From contig NC_071669.1 in the NCBI RefSeq assembly GCF_028554725.1, positions 45,964,501 to 46,028,500 of the forward strand: DNA of 64,000 bases, given 5' to 3'. Position numbers and translations under genes: made by a program. This document shows positions 47,885-60,954 of this stretch, piece after piece (the first letter of the stretch is position 1; each line of letters opens with the position of its first letter). The notes under the pieces are model-generated. The model was not told where the DNA came from. It saw only the letters and a program-made list of their open reading frames with translations, and searched no databases. This DNA comes from Zeugodacus cucurbitae. Its lineage: Eukaryota; Arthropoda; Insecta; Diptera; Tephritidae.

Positions 47885-48340
47885 GGAGTTTTTGACCCAT
47901 AGTGGGCGGAACCACGCCCATTTAAAATGGTGCATACCATTTTAGTGCAGCTATTCTGTACCATCTTTATAATGAAATTTAAGGTTTCTGGTGGTTTTCC
48001 TTATTGAATTAAAGCATTTTTAGTAGTTTTCAACATAACCTTCGTATAGGAGGTAGACGTGGTTAAACCGATTTCCTCCATTTTGAATTTTAGTATCTTA
48101 CGAAATATGTACAAAAAACTTACTAAGGCCGGGTCCACGCCCACTTCCCCAAATCATTACATCCACATATGCCCCTTAATTTTGCGATCCTTTGTACCAA
48201 ATTTTATAGCTTTCATAGCTTTATTTATGGTACTTTATGTGTTTTAGGTTTTCGCCATTTTGTGGGTGTTCCGATTTCGCCCATTTTCGAACTTAACCTT
48301 TTTATAGCGTCAAGAAGTTTCATCAAGATATCTCAAAAAA
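47885..48340 (+). mobile_element. dispersed hairpin-ended repeat, copy D (internal part)
   Basis: It contains TTTTTGACCCATAGTGGGCGG, CCACGCCCACTTCCCC, CATATGCCCCTTAATTTTGCG and TTTCATCAAGATATCTC in the same order as copy C read on its minus strand. Both terminal hairpins are missing, so it is truncated at both ends. Confidence 0.7.
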
Positions 48341-50769
48341 ATGCGGTTATCATTGAACGGTAGCGATTTGAATTCACAGTAACGTGTCGGTCTTGATCAT
48401 CACTAATACTAAAATTCCAATATCTAATAATTTAAGGCTTTTAAACGAATCTATCTGATATTAGATCATTTTCGATTTACCAAACTAAAGAGGCATAAGT
48501 AGTGAAGAATACTAATACTCTAATCAAATAACAGATTTGGCGCAATACACACAGAATAGTTCGAATAGTTTTACCGAACGTTATTGAATTGCGTTTAATC
48601 CTGTAAAGGGTACGCATTACTCGCCAATAGGTAAGCTGAACGCATTAAATTCTACATCAAAGCACATTAAAAGGATTTAACATAAAGCGGCGTGTGACGA
48701 AAGAAATGCGTGAATTTAACAAAAACTTAAAAATTATAAATACATACACACACTCGGAGACTATGGACAGTATACAGTTTAATTGGAATATTTTTTTCGC
48801 AATTAAAGAATTGCAGTGCATAAAAAAGTATATGGAATGACAGAGCAACAACAATACGACACTATATTAACGCAATGGATTAAATTGCGAATGGTGAGAT
48901 AAAAAAAATAAAAAATCGATAAATGCAAATGCGCGCAGGCATTGTTGTTAACATTTAAATAAAAACCAACTGCACTTGCAACAACAACAACAAATTGTAA
49001 TGTGATGCAACTGATGCCAATGATTCTCGATGGGGGTTGACTATGAGGGGGTCTTTGGCGCAAGACATGGGAGTTGTCGGGCAAAAGCAAAAAAAGTGCA
49101 AATGCAAAAGTTTTCAGAAAAAACTGCACGACAGCAGATTAAGCAAGCCGCCAATGGTAGCAATAACAATTGCAACAAACAATTTAAATGACAATAATAG
49201 TTAACCGGAGTGTAAGTGTGTATGTTTGTAGCAGAATAATAACAACAACAACAAATAACGCACAGGATGACACCGAATGAGCCGACAACAATATCAACAG
49301 TATCCTGTTGTCAAGCGCTTGTCCTCTGTACTTTACTACGACTCTGCACACTTTTCCACACACATACACCCACAGTTACATATATATTCACATATAGACT
49401 GTTACATATGTACATATGTAAATTACAAATGAGTGTTTACATGCGCCTGTGCGTCCATAAAGCCCCCGGCCGCATGACAGACTGACACTTTAACACAAAT
49501 CCCAACAACAAGCATGGCTGCGGGTGAAATTCATTTTGTGTCAAATATACAGTTATAAATACACAGACAAACTTTTAAATATATCTAGTGTTTGTGTCAA
49601 GCGGCCAAGTTGTGCTGTGGGGTGATACCGTTACCTCTCTTTGTCTGTATGTCAATATATTGTGTGCCATGGGGCAGTTTGGCAAATTCTGTTGGCATGT
49701 CCATGCGTCGGTGTGATGAGTACAAATCAAAATGGCCGCCCGCATTGCAATGCAAGTGCTTTTATAGACTTTAATACAAAGTGTGATACACATGTTGTAC
49801 ATATGTTTGTGCTTTATTTGATGCAATTCATGTAAATACATTTGTGTTAATTCGACAAAAATTATTCTTACTGGCCTTTTGGTGGAACACATAATATAAT
49901 TTGACATATTTTAACTAATTAAGTTAAACTTGGCTTTTTATAAGAGTTATGAATATCTATTTAGAGCAAAATGTGGTTTATGGTAGAGTTAAAGATATCT
50001 CACTTGATGTAGAAAATAATATTAAAACAACTTAAATCGACTTATGCATTTATTTTGGTAATTGTAATAATTTATTCGTTACTCGAAGTGTTGATTTAGC
50101 AATTACAGCATAGTAGCCACTTTTTATTAGCTAATCAAATTGCTAATTAAGCTTAAGACAATATACGCAACACATACTTCATATATATAATTAATAACAT
50201 TATATATAATCCATACATATTACTTTTTTTAATTTTTATAGGAAATTTTGTTGAAAACTATTCTTTCCGGTATTTATTTACAATTTATAAAGCAAGTTTG
50301 AATTTAATTTGAAATTTAATAAGACAATTATTGCAATTTAAAATGAAATAATTTTATTAGTTTCATTTCATTTCATACTCAATATTCCCTTTCATAATCC
50401 TAACATTCAGTAATTCTCGGATTAATTCATTTGCCTTTATGTAATAGAAATTTTCCTAAATATATTTGTTTATCTATTTATTGATATTTATTGAAATATG
50501 ATATTAATTCTATACTCATTTTTAAACACTGCGTGCAGCCAATTGTAAAATCCATTGTCGGCAGACTATTGTACAGTCTATTTACCTTTGCCAGAGTAAA
50601 ATCATTTTCTATTTAACCATGGAAAATTATGTATATGTATCTAAAATCCACGCTATCAGTGAATAATTTAATGTCAAAGAACATTAAAGGTTTTGAAACA
50701 CCCAATCCAAATATTTTCCGCGGCCTTTATCATACTAATATAATTGGTTTTGATTTTTTTCTTCTTACC
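48341..50769. other. intronic DNA; single-copy block about 48980-49760
   Basis: Moderately GC-rich, single-copy, with CAACAACAA and CACACATACA runs at 48980-49480 (candidate regulatory). 49900-50770 is very AT-rich with nothing identified. Confidence 0.45.
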
Positions 50770-51231
50770 CGAAAAACTAATACGGGTGTGTAAGCTGACC
50801 TTGAGCAACACCAAAGCTCCATCAGGGTCGGGAAGGACCTCTCCGAGCCGTTCGATACCAAACGAGGTTTCAGACAAGGTGACTCGCTATCGTGTGCCTT
50901 CTTTAACCTAATGCTGGAAAAAATAATACGAGTTGCAGAGCAACAGTAATAACTTTGAAGTTGTAGATAATTTCGTTTATCTGGGAACCAGCATTAACAG
51001 CAATAACAATGTCAGCCTGAAAATCCAACGCAGAATCACTCTTGCCAACAGATGCTACTTTGGTCTGAGTAGGCGTTTGAAAAGTAAAGTCTTCTCTCGA
51101 CGAACAAAAACCAAACTCTACCAGTCCATTATCATTCCCGTCCTACTATATGGTGCAGTAGCGTGGACGATGTCAACATTCGATGAGGCGACGCTAGGAG
51201 TTTTCGAGAGAAAGTTTTTGCGAAAGATTTA
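50770..51231 (+). mobile_element. RTE-clade retrotransposon relic (reverse transcriptase, internally deleted)
   Basis: 50786-50936 encodes, with one frameshift, KLTLSNTK then IRVGKDLSEPFDTKRG and FRQGDSLS (a conserved reverse-transcriptase block), then LMLEKIIRVAE. An internal deletion removes the catalytic YADD region, and 50945-51231 resumes with VVDNFVYLGTSINSN, RRITLANRCYFGLSRRL, VLLYGAVAWT and FERKFLRKIY. These are hallmark words of RTE-type proteins in insects. The fragment ends where the TA-flanked MITE begins. It belongs to the same clade as the 3' end at 35672-35880, perhaps the same family. Not functional. Confidence 0.85.
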
Positions 51232-51536
51232 TTGGACCAAATATAAATTTTGCGGGAGATTGAGTCATAAGTAAAAAAAAGTATGTTTTATGTTTTTCGA
51301 AGTTAGCCTCCAAAATCGAAACATTCTCCTTCGAATTTGAGGTGGCCTAACCATATTCACAACCGCACAAAAATTTCAAAAATTGGACAAGTATTTTTCG
51401 AAGTATAAAGCTTTTATATTAAAACTTTCGAAAATCGAAGGCGAATATATCCATATGAGAGGATAACTTCGAAAATCGAAGAAGACACTCTCTTTACTTA
51501 TGACTCAATTTTCCGGAAAAAGTAAGTTTGGCTCAA
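51232..51536. mobile_element. 305-bp foldback MITE flanked by TA
   Basis: TA at 51230-51231 and at 51537-51538 flank an imperfect palindrome. The left end is TTGGACCAAA, the right end TTTGGCTCAA, and the outer 40 bases pair in equal length at about 79 percent. Identity continues inward through ATTGAGTCATAAGTAAA (51261-51277 and inverse at 51493-51509) and TTTTCGAAGTTA, so nearly the entire element can fold. A TA target and this TIR suggest Tc1-mariner mobilisation. It has no coding capacity. Confidence 0.85.
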
Positions 51537-51538
51537 TA

Positions 51539-54500
51539 TCCAGCTGAGTTTTGTACAGTGTACAAAATCTGTTTATAAAATGTATAATTTATGAATAAAG
51601 AAGGGGTTAATTTTGTTTGACGACAACAGGTCCTTCATCGAACGAAAGGATAACCATAAAAAGCCAGTATTTTCCATTCCATTTTTTTAAGATATACTCA
51701 CTGATGTTTAATAAAATGTCGTACATATGTATATCTGCATGTGTTTTAACTAATTCCTAATATTTTAGTTATTTAAATTTAATTTTAGTTACTAGATAAT
51801 GAAAACGAGTATTTTAAGGAAGTATTTGTAGAAATATCCTTTGACAACGTTGCTATCTTTTGGAGAAGTGGTGGGTTTAAGGAATTATGACAAAGCTCTT
51901 TATCTAAAATTAAATTCTAATTACACCGAAAATTATCTAAGCGATCTATTAATACAAGTCCCTTTCAGGATCACCTTACTCCGAGAAATATGTTATGTAT
52001 AATTAAATTTGACCCAATTTTAAAAACATATGACTTTCTTTATCATTAACTTCATTAGGTAAAAATAGGACAAAGTGGTTCTAAGAACATAAGGTTTAGA
52101 GCCAAATTATAAGTTCTAAATATAGAACACAAGTACAAAATATGAAACTAGTAGCATCTCCTAATGGATTAGTTTCTAGTTAGTCTATATCCTATATTAT
52201 GTAAACAACTCAGTACATACATACATTTATAATTATTAACATGTGTAAACTTTCCACGAAAAACAGCCTGTAACCAACTTCACGTTGAATCCCATCCTTC
52301 CGCCATCCTCCATGCAAATAGTGGCAACTGTCTGTGCGTTGTTGATCTACTCAACGGCTCATCCCGGTGTCTGTTTGTTCGTCTGCTATGCCTGTCTGTA
52401 TACATGCAGCTTGTGCCAGCCGCACTTGAGCCAGAGTGCTAAGTAGAGTGGAGTTGAGTGAAGAGTGTAGTAGAGCCTCGGTACCACAATGTGCCGGTGG
52501 TTTGTCCTGGCGGCTTGTCCCGGCTGTCAAGACGAGCTGATGTGTTGCAACGTTGCGATGATTGTGGATTTGTTCATAGAAGCTGTGCTGAGAACGAAAT
52601 CTGCCAGCGTGCACCGCACACCATCAACACTATTCCATGCTCATGCGCTTATGGCAACAACATAATAAATGCAGCATACATATATATATATAGGAAGGAC
52701 ACTCAGGCGTACTGCATGCCGTTGCAGGAATAAAAGGATATAAATATATGTAGATGTAAATTTTAGCTCGGCTGTGAAGCCGTGTGTGTGACAGTACGGC
52801 TATGTGGCGGTCTAACAACATAAGGCGATACATAATGTTCATACAACAGCGATGGCGGCGAGATACTTACATTGCCTGCACAACTCTTGCTTACCGGAGT
52901 CGTAATCCTTGTTAGTTGTCCTTGTTGTTGGTGTTGGAAGCGCCTGTCGGCTTTGTTTTAAATTTGATGTTGCAGATACGTGATATGTGATGTAACTACA
53001 TGTGGTAAATGTTGCACATACATATCCATGCAAAGTAGTTCTTGTTACTGCTATTGTTGTTGTATTCATCTAAATTTTCTTGCCCGTAGTCTAATTTATT
53101 TTGTTGCTATTATTGTTGTATTTGCCTACATTGAGATATATTTACCTTTATTGTTGTTGGTGCTCCTTCCTTACGTTGTTGTTGTTGTTGTATTATATTT
53201 TGGTGCTATTGCAGCATCATTGTTGTTGCGGTTTTTGTTTAAAATCCGTCGACGACATTGGCATAGCTATGCTACTCAACATTCTCATATACACCATCAA
53301 TCTTTGGTTAGACTGTACCTACTGCGCTAGTGCCACCAAAGTTTTCTGCTACGTCGTAACTGGAAAACAATGAAAGTACACACGTTTCTGACTATTCGTG
53401 TTTATGAATTTTGGTATAATGGCGTTACCACTACAGTTCTGGAAGTAGCCAGACTGTGTTTTGAACTTATTTATGTTTAAAGCAGACTTTTAGTTTAATT
53501 TCTTACTGTTTTCCTTTTCTGTGCTTTCATTTTCTACCGTCTAGTTAATTTCCGCTTCATAAGCTAAACTAGGTCTTATAAGTCTGATTTGAAATTTAGA
53601 AGTGTCGTTGGAATATTATATCAGCCAGCAGTTAAATTGTCTATATGGAAAGATTTCAAGAGATATCTTGAACTCAGCGCCACCTATCGCCTAAATCTTT
53701 ATATATTTTATCATCTTCCGCAAACCTGGCTCGCTTCTTTCACTTTGCATTTGCTCAGTTCAGTTTTTTAGTAGTTTTTCTTTTTATTGACCACTTTAAG
53801 TTGTTGATATCAACGTTTATGTCACACATTCTATTTTACTTAGCTTCTTTTAGTCCTGCTGGTATAATAAGTGCACTGAACGATGCTTATACAAGTGGTT
53901 ACCAGTGTATTCGTACATAAGATGGTTTGGAATGTAAATATTTATGGCTTGCTTTGGTGTAGTAAGGCTTAGTGCATTGGAAGCAAAGGATAAGTACACA
54001 TAAGTGAACATATACATGTGTCCCTACGTTTGTTTCGAAATCAGAGTAAGGCAGAGCTGATCGTAATACATGGATAATGTGATAATTTTAAATCAATTCG
54101 ACAGAAAAGTGAATTTTAGCATTAGTCATCTAGTCGGTCTATGTTCCCGTATAAAAAAAAATATATAAAAAATACAACAACAAAGTAAATAAATTCAAAA
54201 TTTAAGTTGACTTCCTTATAATATGGAGATAATGGATTAAAATTGCATAACGCTTGTTGTTCTATGTCTTCTAGTTCAGAAGATTCGAAGATCACGTTTT
54301 CTTTACATGACCAATAAACATGCTTAAGTTCGTATTTAAAATTTTAAGGAACAACTTGTAATCCTACTAATTATTCCCGTGAAATTCTTTAAATTTCTAA
54401 CAGCATTAAATTTTTCAAGCCACCAAATGTTTAAATGAACTTGTACTTTAGAATATATGGTATAACACCCTCCTATTTCAAAGGGTTTAAATGTCATTCT

Positions 54501-55829
54501 TTCGCCTTTTGTGCTTGGTGTGAAAGTTGTAGAATAGTTAGTTTAAATGCCAGACGCTTTGCAGTGGCAACCACCGCTAAGTGAAATATCACTGGCGCGT
54601 GCTGTCTGTGCTACATGTGTGCGTGTATCCATACGTGTGTACGAGTATATACCAGAAGTATGGCATTGTAAATGCAAAAGTTGGCGACTACTCGGAGACC
54701 ACAAATTGAAACTTTCACCAGCAATAAAATGGCGTGAAATGCACAACAAAGGCATTTAGTGCAACAAAACGAATGGAGTTCGCATTGCTTCAATAGTTTT
54801 GTGGTTTTGTTTTCTGATTTCGGTTTATTTATTTATTTTATTTTTTGTAAGTTAAGCAAAAGTGCTTGCTTTAAGTTTTAATCAAATAAATTATTAACTA
54901 AGAAATATAAAATCATGCATTGAAAAATGTTCATCATACGCACTGACATCATCTAAAATCGTATGAAAATTAAAAGCATTCAAGCGGATAATTAAAGAGA
55001 GGTATTCATATTGGTTTTCTATTGCATCAAATATGAGACATACACATATACAAAATCCGTTACATAAATATTACTAACTACAGAAATCTCATGCCTCCAG
55101 TTACTTTATAGAGTACAAACGAATGTGAATGCACAGTTAAAACTAAGTGAAAACATTTTAGTTTTTTTTTCCCGTTGCAAATACACTTCCCTGCCTCAAT
55201 GCACAGTAACAATGAAACACTGCAACTCTGACAATTAAGCGAAAAATATGAATTGCCTTGTTATTTGCTTTTTATTGCCTCGCCCATCCAGCTGTTTGCT
55301 TATGGCCCGATTGTTTACTGTGCCACACACAGAGGCGCATGCAACACCCGCACGAGGTCATTGTGGCCGTCATGCAATAGTACACGTTAAGTGTAAAATA
55401 TTAATAGGCACTTTTTGTAAAATTCGAACTGAGAGTGTTTATTTATTTGACAGAGTATAAGTTTTATTTAAAAAATTTATTAACAAGACTCTTGATATAC
55501 ATATACAAATGTATAAGTAATATATTAAGTTATGTCTGTAATATGTATTTTCAATTCGGTTGTCTCTGTAATAAAAATAACAGGAAAGGTATATATAGAG
55601 TGTCTACACGACGGATTTATTTATAGTTAATACCTTTCCATATTTCTGTAAATCTAAGATGATTATTTCTAAAGTACATCCGATTCCTAACTTACTAACC
55701 AATTGAAGAACTTTAATTAATTGAAATATATTGATATTAAATGCTCAAAAGCTTATTCAAAGCAAAGTACTTAGCAACGGGATGTGAATCTATTTAATAA
55801 CAACTATTGATAAAGCTATTCAATAAAGT
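51539..55829. other. intronic DNA with several single-copy blocks
   Basis: 51539-52250 is AT-rich. 52260-53400 is single-copy with a GC-rich core (52310-52640) and TTGTTG-rich tracts, and is a candidate regulatory block. 53400-54530 is mixed, 54540-54770 a short GC-richer block, and the rest AT-rich. No exon or transposon motif was recognised. Confidence 0.4.
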
Positions 55830-56273
55830 CAAATTTGGTGCAAAGGATCGCACTATGAAGGGGCATATTTGGATGTATTTTTTTTGGAGAATTAGGCGTG
55901 GTCCCGCCCCTTCTAATTTTTTGTAAATATCTCGTAAACTACTAAGGCTATATCAATCAAACTTTCTAGAGTTGTTTCTTTTTGGTACCGAAAAAATAGG
56001 TAAGTCTCTCAGAAATTTTTAACAAATACAGAGGGAATATGTTTCTTCTAATAATATGTATCCGTGCCAAAAATGAGTGAAATCGGGTGATAACTTCCCC
56101 TACCTCAAATATACCTAATATTAGGGTTTTCAAATTTTCAATGGACTTTATACCATATATATGATGAATATTTTAATCAAATTGTGTGTTATAATAATAA
56201 AATTAAATCAATAAATTGCGACAATATAGAATGTTCGGTCACACACGAACTTAGCCCTTCCTTACTTGGTTTT
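55830..56273 (-). mobile_element. dispersed hairpin-ended repeat, copy E (5' part, minus strand)
   Basis: On the minus strand it starts at about 56273 with AACCAAGTAAGGAAGGGC and the GTTCG...CGAAC hairpin. It continues with AATTGATTTA, CCATTGAAAATTTG and the GGGCGGGACCACGCC segment to ATATGCCCCTTCATAGTGCG. Everything 3' of that, including the second hairpin, is missing. Confidence 0.75.
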
Positions 56274-57981
56274 CTTAAAGACGTACACCAAATCTTAATA
56301 CGAAAAGTTCTGTTGGAATTTGAACAGAAAACCTTCACAACAAAAAATGTAATATTCTTTAATAGGTAGTAGCCTCAAAGCTGTTTTTCTATTGATTAGA
56401 CTAGAATAATGATGTACCCGTATCATGTTGTCCTTTTGGAGTACTCTTCCAAAATTAAGGAAAGTTAGAGAGAGATAGATAAATAAACCGATTGTCCTGT
56501 TGACTAATAACTTTTAAATTCTAAAATAAAAAAAATTTACGATATACCTGAAAAATGGATCGATGGATTTGATGTTCATAAATTTTTCAATTTTATAACT
56601 ATAAAATCAATCAAAAATGAAGGTCGTTGTATATGGGCAAATAACTGAATGAGCTTTCGAATTACCCAACACACTACCCTTAAGAATACGAGTACACTAC
56701 ATATAATTGTGAAATTAGATTAAATTCTCTATCTAATTAAACACTAATTGTATTACAGTTTTGATACCAACTAAACCTTAAGAGACTAAGTGAGTTTACA
56801 ATATGTAAAATAATATTCTGTGGGATTTGATAGTTTTTGGTCTTCCTTACCAGAAACAAATATTTTAATTCCACTTTATATTCGTTCGAATTCCAGTTCC
56901 GCCAAAATACCTAAATATTTAATATTCCATTGAGAATTTAAGCAGACATTTCACGATATTTAAAGCTTAAAATCCAACGCCATTTTAGTGGATGCTGAAT
57001 TAATTTTAAAGCATTTCACATTCAAAAAACAATAATAAATCAATCGTGCGCCATGGTAGCCCTTTTTGCCGCATTTACCGTTCTGCATCGATTTTTTATT
57101 ATTGTTGTATTTTCTTTCTCTGCATTTTATTTCATTTTGAAATGCATTAAGTTACGTTTGAATTAACGTGGCTTTTATGTAAATAAACACACTCCATTTA
57201 TTTTGCCACATTGGAAAAATTTAAATTTCAATTTAAATTACTCAACTGCTGTGACTGCTCCAGCGCTTGGCAACGTTCAAACGCAGAGATTTAACACATT
57301 CAGCACAGCACACGAACACACACACATGCGTTGAAAAGTACACACATGTGGAGTTTAAAGTAGAAAATGAGCCGCCATAGCGTCAGAGTGGAAGAGGTGC
57401 GTGGCCACATACATACTAAGTAGCTGTGTATGTTGTGGTGTTAGTTATGTGGAGTGAAGTGAAATCCATTGCAATGCGATGAATCCATTCAAAATGCCGG
57501 TAATATATGCGTGTGTGTCGTGGTTGTATGCGTGTGATATATGAATGTGCTGAGGCGTTTGTATGCGTTTCGGCTTGTAAATATATAGTTCGAGCCATTG
57601 AAATCTATCCTGGACATTTATCCATGCCGCGCGCCATAGTCGTCCTTTATAGTGCCACCTGCGTGCCACTCACTTAGCAATGCGAGCGAAAGGGTGCACG
57701 TGGGCGCAGTGTGTTTGCGTTGCGTTAATAAGATGGGGTGAGTGCAAATGAGCAAAAAGTCTACGATAAACCGAAAATGAGATGCGAATTCAAATGCGCA
57801 CAGGGTCAGACTGACGAACTGCATGGAGCTGGGCATTTTAACGAACGAGCACATGCACATATAACGGTACAATCATGAATTACACTTGCTCAGTTGTACT
57901 CGTATAGCAGTGGGTGACCAAATATGGATACCCAGTTAGCAAAATGTTGGCATGTTAGCCAGAAATCCTAAATTTCATATA
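56274..57981. other. intronic DNA; single-copy block about 57240-57880
   Basis: AT-rich up to about 57230, then a less AT-rich single-copy block with CA/TG runs (57290-57350, 57500-57560), then the mariner terminus. No gene was seen. Confidence 0.45.
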
Positions 57982-58970
57982 TTAGGTTGGTAAATATCTC
58001 ACTTCCGCATTTTTGCTCTTAATTCAATGCTTTATAAAAAGTGCTACAGTGATCGGATTTAGTTCAAATATGCGCCGTTTCGTTCGATAATCTGTTTCCA
58101 TCTAGATGGAAACTTCATAATACCCCCTTCGTAGAAGCCCCCTTCTTATTTGCGATGAACTCGGACAGCCAGTTTTCATAAGCCTCTTTTGAGTTCAACT
58201 TTACACCACCAAGGGCGTTGTCTGGGAGAACACTAAACCCTTCCTGTTGGTCAATTCTGGACGTTACTGGTCGATCGCCTCTTCAAGCGGTCTAGTTGTT
58301 CGCAGTAGATGGTAGAAATAAGCGTCTGGTCATATGGGAGCAGCTCATAGTGGATGATTCCCTTCCAATCCCACCAAACCCACCACTGTTTGGGACGATT
58401 GACCGGCCTTTGACCACGACCGTTTTCGCTTGATATTGTCGTATGTGAACCATTTTTCATCGCCAGTCACCATCCGCTTCTAAAAACGGAGTCGAGTTCG
58501 TTCGTTTTTTCGGCCCAGAAGGTTTTTATGCATCAAATCATGCGGCACCCAAGCATCAAACTTGTTTGTGTATCCAGCCTTCTGCAGATGGTTTAAAATG
58601 GTTTGATGACTAACTCCCATCTCCTGGGCGATGTCACGAGATGTCACATGCCGGTCTAACTCTATGTTTTCCATGATATGATCCGGATTCTTCGACACAG
58701 GTCTTCCGCCGGCTGGCTTATTCCTGGTGTCGTTTTCACCCGCTCTGAATCGTCGAAACCATTCCTCCGCAGTTCGAAGTGATAGAGTACCATTCCGAAA
58801 ACACCATTATTCTCACGCAACGTTTCTCTAGCGGATTTGCCTTTAACAAAGGGAAACTTTAAAAGAGCGCGAATTTCAGCGCTAGTGAACTCCATGTTTA
58901 TAAGTGTATAACTGTTGAACGCAATATCCAAACAAATCATGCAACTAATCAGCAAGACTTTCAAAAATGT
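57982..58970 (-). mobile_element. mariner element relic (mellifera-like), transposase frameshifted and deleted
   Basis: Terminal repeat TTAGGTTGGTAAATATCTC at 57982, preceded by TA. On the minus strand the transposase starts at 58894 (MEFTSAEIRALLKF). It shifts frame near 58700 and continues with SKNPDHIMENIEL, DRHVTSRDIAQEMGVSHQT (helix-turn-helix), KAGYTNKFDAWVPHDL, then VTGDEKWFTYDNIKRKRSW with the first catalytic Asp near 58460. WDWKGIIHYELLPYDQT and YCEQLDRLKRRS follow. About 40 residues spanning the second and third catalytic Asp are missing between PDNA and GGVKLNSKEA. The 5' terminal repeat was not found, so the upper limit is approximate. Inactive. Confidence 0.88.
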
Positions 58971-60954
58971 TTAAGGAACGCTGCGGAGATGATAGTTCGG
59001 GGCTTTGTATTAACGTATCTTCAGGTGGTTACCTGGTTTCTACGATAGTGTGTGCCTACTTTCCTACAGAACTTCTATCGCCCTCACAACCTCTGGTGAT
59101 TTTCACAAAAGCTTTCGAAGCTTTCTTATTGTATTTAGTGTTGTTGTTTTCTCAGCATTGGGCACAGTTGTTTTTGCAGCCTGTGACGCGATTTTCGTTT
59201 TGCATTTTCGCATGAGGCATTTTGATGAAGCGCTCAACAATAAAGCAGCCAGAAACCAAGAGCACTGCAGACCGCGCGACCGATGAGTGGGTGGTAACTT
59301 TCATACAAATAAATCACAGCCAACTAGAAATTCCAGCAATGCGTATATTGCACTCAACCCAACTAACGGCAGATACATTATCCGCACAAAGCCGCTTCAG
59401 CTTCCCAACTACCTCGCGCAGCTTCTTACTTGTCTGTACAGCGCCATTTTCTATATATGACAGCACAACCCCAGCGGAGACGAAACGCAACTCATCCATT
59501 CATATTTAGCAGAAGCTAACGCTACGGAGTGGGGGAAGATGGGCGGCACAGTCACTAGAGCGCTGCAGCTGGAACAGGCCCCACAGTGGCGTTGGCAATA
59601 GTGACTAAATAAATGACTGAACGAACTCATCGAGCGAACTTACATACCTACATATCGCATGAGTATATCGTTGCGGTTCTTCAAAGCTGTCTATCGGTGT
59701 GTCAGCTAGTCTACTGACGATACATTTTTCCACCATCACATCATTTTGAGTGATGTCAATTAGATTGATTTGATCAGCGAAAATGTGTGATTTATCAGCT
59801 AGCAGCATCGATGGAAGTCCAATCTATACTCGTACACAAACTCCACCCCAGACACGCCGGCATCTATCACAGTCAATGGAGATGCGAGAAGATGCACTAC
59901 AGCCACGAGCACTTAGCTGAGCGCACAGCTGCTTTGGCAAAATGGCACTCATTTGTGTGCGCTTTTTTGTTTGCTATAATTTGCGCAACTCCACCCACAT
60001 TCTCCCATCACAGCACCATCTGCAGCCCCCACTCATCATCAACATATGAATAAGTAATTCGCATTTTGTCGAAACTCCCAGCCTCGGCGTTGGGGAATGG
60101 GTCGCATTGAGAGCATTTTTAACGACAAAGTTTTGCGCAAAGTATCGGCTGTAGATTTCTACATTGCTCATCTTCATCATCAATCAGTCATCGATACATG
60201 TCGCCGCCGCTCCACCCACTTCCACCGCAAGAAAGGAGGCAGGCGTACCGGCAGGGAGCGCTACTCAACGCCGTAAGCGTTGAAACTGAAATCTTTCCAT
60301 GGACTTTCCCAGCTATCAGGTAAACATTTCTTCTCTTATTTTTTGCACACACTTTTTACATTTTTTTGTTTTCGCTTAATGCCCTTGAGATAAATACTTC
60401 ACTTTCGAGTTGCTGTTGTTATCCGCCAGGAAAATCGCAAATCTCTTGCACTTGTCAGCCACTTGAACTGTGTGTTGCCTCATTGTTTTCGTATTGTATG
60501 CGGAACTGCGATACGCCAAATGATATTTCCTTAGTGTAATTTTTATCTCGGTAATGCTGGCGGTAATGTATGGGCACGTGTTCTCGTGTTTACCATATCC
60601 TTTGCTCGAGACTAATGGCTGTGTTTGAGTTTGCTACGAAGCAATTTGTCATAGACTTTAAATCTATCTTATCTTATTGTGATAAATTTGTTGTATTGAA
60701 AAGAAAAGTGATTTAAGTGGCAAGTGCTTTAAGTATACAATTTGATGAATATTATTCTTAGAAAATAATAATAAAGTTCCATAAAAAACAAATATTCGCT
60801 TATCAAGAAAATCAAGAAGATCAAGAATATTTTCATAAATAATAATTATCATTGTTTTAGTTAGATTCAAGGTTTTATTATTATTTTAGCGTTTCTATAC
60901 TGATATTTTCAAAAAAATCGTTGTTATGAAAATATGATGACGAGGTCATTATTC
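58971..60954. other. intronic DNA with single-copy GC-richer block (59270-60310)
   Basis: About 59270-60310 is single-copy, moderately GC-rich (CAGC, CGCC, CACC words) and lacks coding or transposon motifs; candidate regulatory block. 60310-60954 is AT/T-rich with nothing identified. Confidence 0.4.
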
